Shown here: piece after piece, positions 15,342 through 19,267 of the stretch
Layout: every line of letters starts with the position of its first letter
Position numbering within the stretch: position 1 is the stretch's first letter
Source of the DNA: an uncultured Opitutia bacterium
GTDB lineage: Bacteria > Verrucomicrobiota > Verrucomicrobiia > Opitutales > Opitutaceae
DNA: 19,267 bases
Assembly (NCBI GenBank): GCA_903938935.1
Contig: CAJAFD010000192.1
Location: 1 to 19,267 of the forward strand
Direction: 5' to 3'
Notes under the pieces: model-generated
The model's database searches: none
Seen by the model: only the letters and a program-made list of their open reading frames with translations
Told to the model about the DNA's origin: nothing
Made by a program: the position numbers and the translations under genes

Positions 15342-15362
15342 ACGTCGGCCCAACTCCGACGT
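15342..15362 (+). terminator. Hairpin after the DUF3300 gene, U-tract absent
   Basis: ACGTCGG (15342-15348) pairs perfectly with CCGACGT (15356-15362) around a 7-base loop, 18 bases after the DUF3300 stop and 40 before the acetyltransferase start. The position suits a transcript end, but TGCCACC follows instead of a T-run. Confidence 0.35.
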
Positions 15363-15401
15363 TGCCACCCGCACCCCACCCGCGCGCATCCTTTCGGCGC
15401 G

Positions 15402-15950
15402 ATGTTGCGCCACCACATTCATCCCGGCCTCGAGCTGCGTCTGCTCCAGCTCACCGATGCTCCCAGGCTCTTCGCCCTCGTAGACGCCAACCGCAAATCG
15501 CTCCGCACGTGGCTACCATGGGTCGACGCCACTACGAAGCTCTCTCACTCGCAGAAATTTATCGCCGAGGCCCTGCGCGACCGCGAAAAAACTCGCGCCT
15601 ACGCCGCCGGCATCTGGTCCTCCGGCGAGCTCGTCGGCGTCATCTGGCACAACCGTATCGACTGGGCCAACCGCGTCGCCTTCCCCGCCTATTGGCTTGT
15701 CCCATCCGCCGAGGGCCGCGGGATCATGCGCGCCGCCTGCCAGGTCGTGATCGAGCACGCGTTCAACCAACTCAAAGTCGACCGCGTCATCGTCGCCGTC
15801 GCCACCGAAAATCACCGCGCCGCCGCGCTCGTCCGTCGCCTCGGCTTTGCCCAGATCAGCACGCTCAAAAAAGCCGAGTGGCTCTACGACCACTTCGTAG
15901 ACCACTCGATCTACCAACGCATTAACCCCACCGCCTCGTCCCTACCATGA
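15402..15950 (+). CDS. GNAT family N-acetyltransferase, RimJ/RimL-like
   Basis: A 182-residue cytoplasmic acetyl-CoA-dependent acetyltransferase. It begins with the RimL-type ELRLLQLTDAPRLFALVDANR and WLPWVD (38-42). The acetyl-CoA loop lies in PSAEGRGIMRAA (101-112), and motif B is ENHRAAALVRRLGF (136-149). Similarity is to enzymes that acetylate N-termini of ribosomal proteins or small amines; the actual substrate cannot be told. The stop overlaps the start of the DUF1080 gene (ATGA, 15947-15950), so the two are translated together. The upstream gene ends 78 bases before. Confidence 0.88.
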   Translation: MLRHHIHPGLELRLLQLTDAPRLFALVDANRKSLRTWLPWVDATTKLSHSQKFIAEALRDREKTRAYAAGIWSSGELVGVIWHNRIDWANRVAFPAYWLVPSAEGRGIMRAACQVVIEHAFNQLKVDRVIVAVATENHRAAALVRRLGFAQISTLKKAEWLYDHFVDHSIYQRINPTASSLP

Positions 15951-16732
15951 AATCGCTTCGCCCCCTCGCGACACTCGTCGCCCTCACCCTCGCCGTCTTG
16001 CTCTCATCACCCGCCCATGCCGAGATCGGCCTCGGCGCCAAACCCCTCGCCGGCGCTGAAGTCCTCCTCGACGGCACCCGCGAAACGCTCGACGCGAAGT
16101 GGACCTACTGGACCGGCCCGCGCTTCGCCTCCGCGCTTCCCATCAAGTGGCAGATTGTGCCCGACCCCGTCGTACCCGGCGCCACTGCGCTCATGACCGA
16201 CGACCCCGCCGCCGCCGGCGGGAAATACGGCGCCGCCGACATCATCACGAAAAAAACCTACCGTGATTTCCGCCTACACATCGAGTTTCTTGTCAGCAAA
16301 CCCGGCGGCAACAGCGGCGTGTATCTCCAAAATCGTTACGAAATTCAGATCTGCGACAGCGACGCCACCACCCACGGCATGGGCGCCGTCATCAACGAAA
16401 CCCCCTCGCCCTACTTCGCCTACAAAGGGCTCGGGCAGTGGAATTCCTACGACATCCAATTCCGCGCCGCGCGCTTCAAAGACGGCGTCCGCACCGAGCC
16501 CGCGCGCGTCACAATTTATTTCAACGGTATCAAAGTCCACGGCAACCAAGTCATCCAACAAGTCTGGGGCGGCGCCAACTCCGGCCTCGACGGCGGCAAC
16601 GATGGGGGCAAGGGCATCACCGACGTCCCCGGCCCGCTGAAACTCCAATGCGAGGGCCACGACGTCCGCTACCGCAACGCCTGGATCAAGGAACTCGATC
16701 TCGTTCGCCCCAGCACCGATTTCAAAAACTGA
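15947..16732 (+). CDS. Secreted DUF1080 (3-keto-disaccharide hydrolase domain) protein
   Basis: A 261-residue exported protein with signal peptide (cleavage near AHA-EI, residue 26). The rest is one DUF1080 beta-sandwich: an opening segment around EVLLDGTRETLDAKW, the conserved FRLHIEFLVSKPGGNSGVYL core, then YEIQICDS, GQWNSYDIQFRA and a closing VRYRNAWIKELDL. DUF1080 domains are concanavalin-like folds; some are described as 3-keto-disaccharide hydrolases, and many are uncharacterised. The family is very abundant in Planctomycetes and Verrucomicrobia. The gene is coupled to the upstream acetyltransferase by a four-base overlap and faces the nucleotidase remnant. Substrate is unknown. Confidence 0.9.
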   Translation: MKSLRPLATLVALTLAVLLSSPAHAEIGLGAKPLAGAEVLLDGTRETLDAKWTYWTGPRFASALPIKWQIVPDPVVPGATALMTDDPAAAGGKYGAADIITKKTYRDFRLHIEFLVSKPGGNSGVYLQNRYEIQICDSDATTHGMGAVINETPSPYFAYKGLGQWNSYDIQFRAARFKDGVRTEPARVTIYFNGIKVHGNQVIQQVWGGANSGLDGGNDGGKGITDVPGPLKLQCEGHDVRYRNAWIKELDLVRPSTDFKN

Positions 16733-16842
16733 TTGATTCAAGATCGTCGGACTCTGCCTAACCCGCCGCGTTTCGCTCGGATCACGCGACCCAGCTCCAT
16801 GGGAGCGACGCTTTAAAAGGAAGCCGCACGCCACCCTTTCGC

Positions 16843-17239
16843 TCACGGCGGCAAGAGCCGCCAATTCCCCGCGGCTCCGCTGGGATCGCACCGTTCCGCT
16901 CGACCCAGTCGATGATGAGATCGCGGATCTCCGTGCTCGAACGCACGACCACCGGGCAATCCTTAAACATCACGTAGCCGCCACCGCTGTTGAGTCGGTA
17001 GTTATTGGTCGCGACGCGCAACTTCTTCGCCGGATCGAGCGGCTGCCCTTTGAAAGTAAGATCCACAATCCGCTCACCAAACGGCTTTCGCAGATCGAGC
17101 GCGTAGCTCACGCCCTCCGCGATATCGAAATTGTAGCCCGGGATTTTTTCGTCGATCAGCTCCGCGATCCCCATGTGCATCGCTAAGACGACGACATCGA
17201 CCCGCTCCTTCGTGCGCAGGTGCGCGACCCACTTCCGCC
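16843..17239 (-). pseudogene. Decayed 5'-nucleotidase / 2',3'-cyclic phosphodiesterase remnant
   Basis: Minus-strand coding similarity begins right after the stop of the YdjM-like gene. First comes a piece of the metallophosphatase domain (RKWVAHLRTKERVDVVVLAM, then HMG). It runs within a few residues into the end of the 5'-nucleotidase C-terminal domain: YNFDIAEGVSYALDL, KPFGERIVDL, LRVATNNYRLNSGGGY and IRDLIIDWVERNGAIPAEP. Normally these pieces are more than 200 residues apart, so the middle is deleted. A one-base loss near 16873-16875 then shifts the frame. Restoring it gives GNWRLLPP and the TGA at 16843-16845, the usual protein end. There is no N-terminal part, signal peptide or own start. 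It is a gene relic, not a working enzyme. Confidence 0.75.
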
Positions 17240-18292
17240 TCAGCGCCCGCCGGAGCGAATCGTCACCGACCTGAAACGCGGATCGCGTCCCATCAGCTCT
17301 TCCCAAAGCTCCCGCGGGCTCACCCGTCGCTCCCGCGAACGGTTGACCCACGCCACCTCCGCCGCCTCTCCCGGCGGCGTGAACCGGATGCCCCACACCG
17401 GATCAAACGCCTCCGTCGACATCGAGTAACGCATGTCCCCGAGCACCGTGGCATCCGCCGGGCTGCGTGCCACCCAGCCTTCGGCAAACCACGTGAACCG
17501 TGCCAACGACCGCCGCTCGTTCCGCGCCCGTTCCGCCGGCGTAAGGTCGCCCTCCCGCAGGTGCGCCAAAGCCCAACCCGGCCGCACACTCGCATCGCCC
17601 GCCAAGCCGACCCGCACCCGATCGGCGTAGATCTTGCCGTCGTCTTCGTAGAGCGCCCGCCACACGAGCACATTGCCCAGCGTCGGCATCACCTCGATCC
17701 GCTCCGGCACATGACCTCGCTCCGCCGCCACCACCGCCTGTGCTGCGACCGCCCGACCGTGCTGCATCACGCCCATTCCCAGATAGCCCGCAGCCACGAC
17801 CAAACCCGCAATCGCCCACGCCGCCGACCGTCGGCGCCACGCAAACCCCAGCCCGATCGCCAGCGCGACCGTCACCGCCGGGTCCACCACCGCGACAAAA
17901 TCCCAACCGTAGCGCCGGTCCGTCAACGGCCACAGCAACAACGTACCATAACTCGTCGCCGCATCCAGCAGCGCATGGCTCACCCACGCCACCAGCGCGC
18001 AGCCCCACACCGCCCACCCTTGCCCGCACCACTGCTCGCGCCAGGGCCGATAAATCGCCAAAAGCCCCACCAGCGCCGCCGCGCCCACCGGCGCAAACGG
18101 CAACGCGTGCGTGAAGTGCCGGTGAAACTCCACCGCCAGCAACGGATCCGTCGCACTGCCGATCAACACGTCGAGATCCGGCGCCGCTCCCGCCGCCCCG
18201 CCCACACCCACGGCCGTCGCCCGCCCCACGCGCCGACCAAAACAGGCCAAGCTCAGACTAGCACCGAGCAGAGTGTGGGTCAGCGGATCCAT
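17240..18292 (-). CDS. YdjM-like membrane-bound metal-dependent hydrolase family (DUF457)
   Basis: A 350-residue inner-membrane protein starting MDPLTHTLLGASLS, the family hallmark. Other conserved features are PDLDVLIG (38-45), the HRHFTHAL histidine cluster (57-64), WVSHALLDAATSYGT with His105 and Asp109, and DRRYGWDFVAVVDP. Several membrane helices span about residues 65-175. A soluble C-terminal part (about 185-350) contains DDGKIYADRVRVGL. The His/Asp pattern suggests metal binding; the natural substrate is not known, and the E. coli homologue was noted as LexA-regulated. The stop at 17240-17242 is directly followed by the nucleotidase remnant on the same strand. The gene starts 65 bases after the symporter stop, so both could share a transcript. 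Confidence 0.87.
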   Translation of the reverse strand: MDPLTHTLLGASLSLACFGRRVGRATAVGVGGAAGAAPDLDVLIGSATDPLLAVEFHRHFTHALPFAPVGAAALVGLLAIYRPWREQWCGQGWAVWGCALVAWVSHALLDAATSYGTLLLWPLTDRRYGWDFVAVVDPAVTVALAIGLGFAWRRRSAAWAIAGLVVAAGYLGMGVMQHGRAVAAQAVVAAERGHVPERIEVMPTLGNVLVWRALYEDDGKIYADRVRVGLAGDASVRPGWALAHLREGDLTPAERARNERRSLARFTWFAEGWVARSPADATVLGDMRYSMSTEAFDPVWGIRFTPPGEAAEVAWVNRSRERRVSPRELWEELMGRDPRFRSVTIRSGGR

Positions 18293-18357
18293 GCACCGGA
18301 ACGAATCAATCGACTCAAAGGGGGCAAGCTCGCTCGCTCTTCCGCGCCTTCGACCCT

Positions 18358-19267
18358 TCAGCTCTCAACTGACTTCGCCGCCCGCTCCGGCCACATGCGC
18401 GCCACGCCCCAAGCGACGCCCAGCGTCACGAGCGTACCGATCAGCGTGAACCACGGCCAAAACACCTCGGCGCCAAACGTCCGCAGCCACCAGTCCTTCG
18501 TCACCGCCACGTTCGCCGGCCAGTAGATCAGATTCATCACCACGAGCGACGCCGTCATCCCGGCCATCGTAGCGCGCGCACCGAGGCGTTTCCAAAACAG
18601 CGCGATAATCAGCGAGCCGAGCAACGCCCCCGCCGTGAGTCCGCGCAACGAAAACGCCGCGTTCAACACAAACGTCACTTCTCGCGTCAGCCACGCCGTG
18701 CCCACGAGCACCGCCGCCCAAAACACCGTCGAGATTTTGCTAAACCGCAGGAAATATTCCTCGTCGCGACCCTTCACGATCTGCTTCACAAAATCCATCG
18801 TCGAGACCGACGCCAACGACGTGATCGCCGAACTGATCGACGACATCGCCGCCGATAAAATCGCGACGATCAAAAACCCCTTCAAGATGTGCGGCACTTC
18901 CGTCATCATAAAAATCGGGAAAATGAAGTCGTTGGACTTGATCCCTGGCCGCGCCTCCGGGAGCGGAATTTGAAACGGATGTCCTTGGTAAAACGCCCAG
19001 AGCATCACACCCACGAGCAGGAAAATTAAAAACAACGGAAAGATTAGCACCGCGCTCAGCGCGAGCGCCTTGCGCCCATCCGCGACGTCGCGACACGCGA
19101 GCACACGCTGCACGATCAATTGTTCCGCGCCGTGCGTGGAGAGCACCATCACCGTCCCGCCGATCACGCCCATCCAGATATTGAAGGGCGCCGAAAACGT
19201 GAACGACGTGTTCAACCACGCCAGTTTTCCCGCCGCACCGGCTTGCGCCATCACCGCGCCCCAACCG
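18358..19267 (-). CDS. Sodium:solute symporter (SSS/SLC5 family), N-terminus cut by window edge
   Basis: The frame is open from the window edge to TGA at 18358-18360, about 303 codons, roughly the C-terminal half of a 550-600 residue symporter. Visible family parts are MVLSTHGAEQLIVQRVLAC, the long helix LIFPLFLIFLLVGVMLWAFY, and the Na+-site helix ILSAAMSSISSAITSLASVS followed by MDFVKQIVK. Further helices lie around VFWAAVLVGTAWL, GALLGSLIIALFW and WFTLIGTLVTLGVAWG. It imports a small solute, probably a sugar or carboxylate, with Na+ across the inner membrane. The substrate cannot be assigned. The first in-frame GTG in the window (19254) is not the real start. It lies upstream of the YdjM-like gene on the same strand. 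Confidence 0.92.
   Translation of the reverse strand, partial: GWGAVMAQAGAAGKLAWLNTSFTFSAPFNIWMGVIGGTVMVLSTHGAEQLIVQRVLACRDVADGRKALALSAVLIFPLFLIFLLVGVMLWAFYQGHPFQIPLPEARPGIKSNDFIFPIFMMTEVPHILKGFLIVAILSAAMSSISSAITSLASVSTMDFVKQIVKGRDEEYFLRFSKISTVFWAAVLVGTAWLTREVTFVLNAAFSLRGLTAGALLGSLIIALFWKRLGARATMAGMTASLVVMNLIYWPANVAVTKDWWLRTFGAEVFWPWFTLIGTLVTLGVAWGVARMWPERAAKSVES

Noticed and set aside
14843..15925. 360-codon plus-strand frame across DUF3300 and the acetyltransferase
   Set aside because: Arg/Pro-rich low-complexity translation in a wrong frame over two well-supported genes.
17561..18526. 321-codon plus-strand frame opposite the YdjM-like gene
   Set aside because: Arg/His/Pro-rich antisense shadow that crosses two supported minus-strand genes.

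Overview
The window is GC-rich, densely coded DNA from a Gram-negative bacterium. It most resembles the Opitutaceae (phylum Verrucomicrobiota). The evidence is the mix of families: a GH95 fucosidase, DUF1080 and DUF3826 secreted proteins, a sodium:solute symporter, an exosortase system, and a rhomboid carrying a DUF6576-like tail. This placement is inferred from gene content; no rRNA or other marker is present. I see no tRNA, rRNA, CRISPR array, insertion sequence or phage gene. No gene-free stretch exceeds 300 bases. The largest are 12399-12592 (194 bases) and 6854-7022 (169 bases), and neither holds a gene I can support.

Layout. (1) 1-3227: a YbbP-like permease (cut by the window edge) and its ATPase YbbA, minus strand, divergent from a TesA-like SGNH esterase. 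This is the same gene neighbourhood as tesA-ybbA-ybbP in E. coli. The esterase is frameshifted, and its catalytic Asp and His lie in a second frame. (2) 3358-6853: a two-gene exosortase system, a short XrtK-like exosortase overlapping a 997-residue polytopic VIT-domain protein with a C-terminal sorting signal. This is the most distinctive system in the window. (3) 7023-9641: a secreted GH95 alpha-L-fucosidase, abutting tail to tail a rhomboid-fold protein that has lost its catalytic residues. (4) 10650-12398: GTPase EngB, a truncated DUF1684 remnant and a secreted DUF3826 protein. (5) 12593-15324: an NAD(P)-binding TIP30-like protein and two envelope proteins, a glycine-zipper lipoprotein and a DUF3300 protein. 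(6) 15402-16732: a RimJ/RimL-like acetyltransferase overlapping a secreted DUF1080 protein by ATGA. (7) 16843-19267: a decayed 5'-nucleotidase remnant, a YdjM-like membrane protein and the C-terminal half of a sodium:solute symporter.

How the genes fit together. GH95, DUF1080, DUF3826 and the symporter suggest a polysaccharide-degrading life style, but they do not form one operon here. The XrtK pair is a self-contained module: one sorting enzyme and one adjacent substrate. Three loci are broken (esterase, DUF1684 piece, nucleotidase piece), so this looks like a region of gene decay between conserved core genes. The starts checked lack a clear Shine-Dalgarno sequence, and several stops are followed by hairpins with no U-tract.
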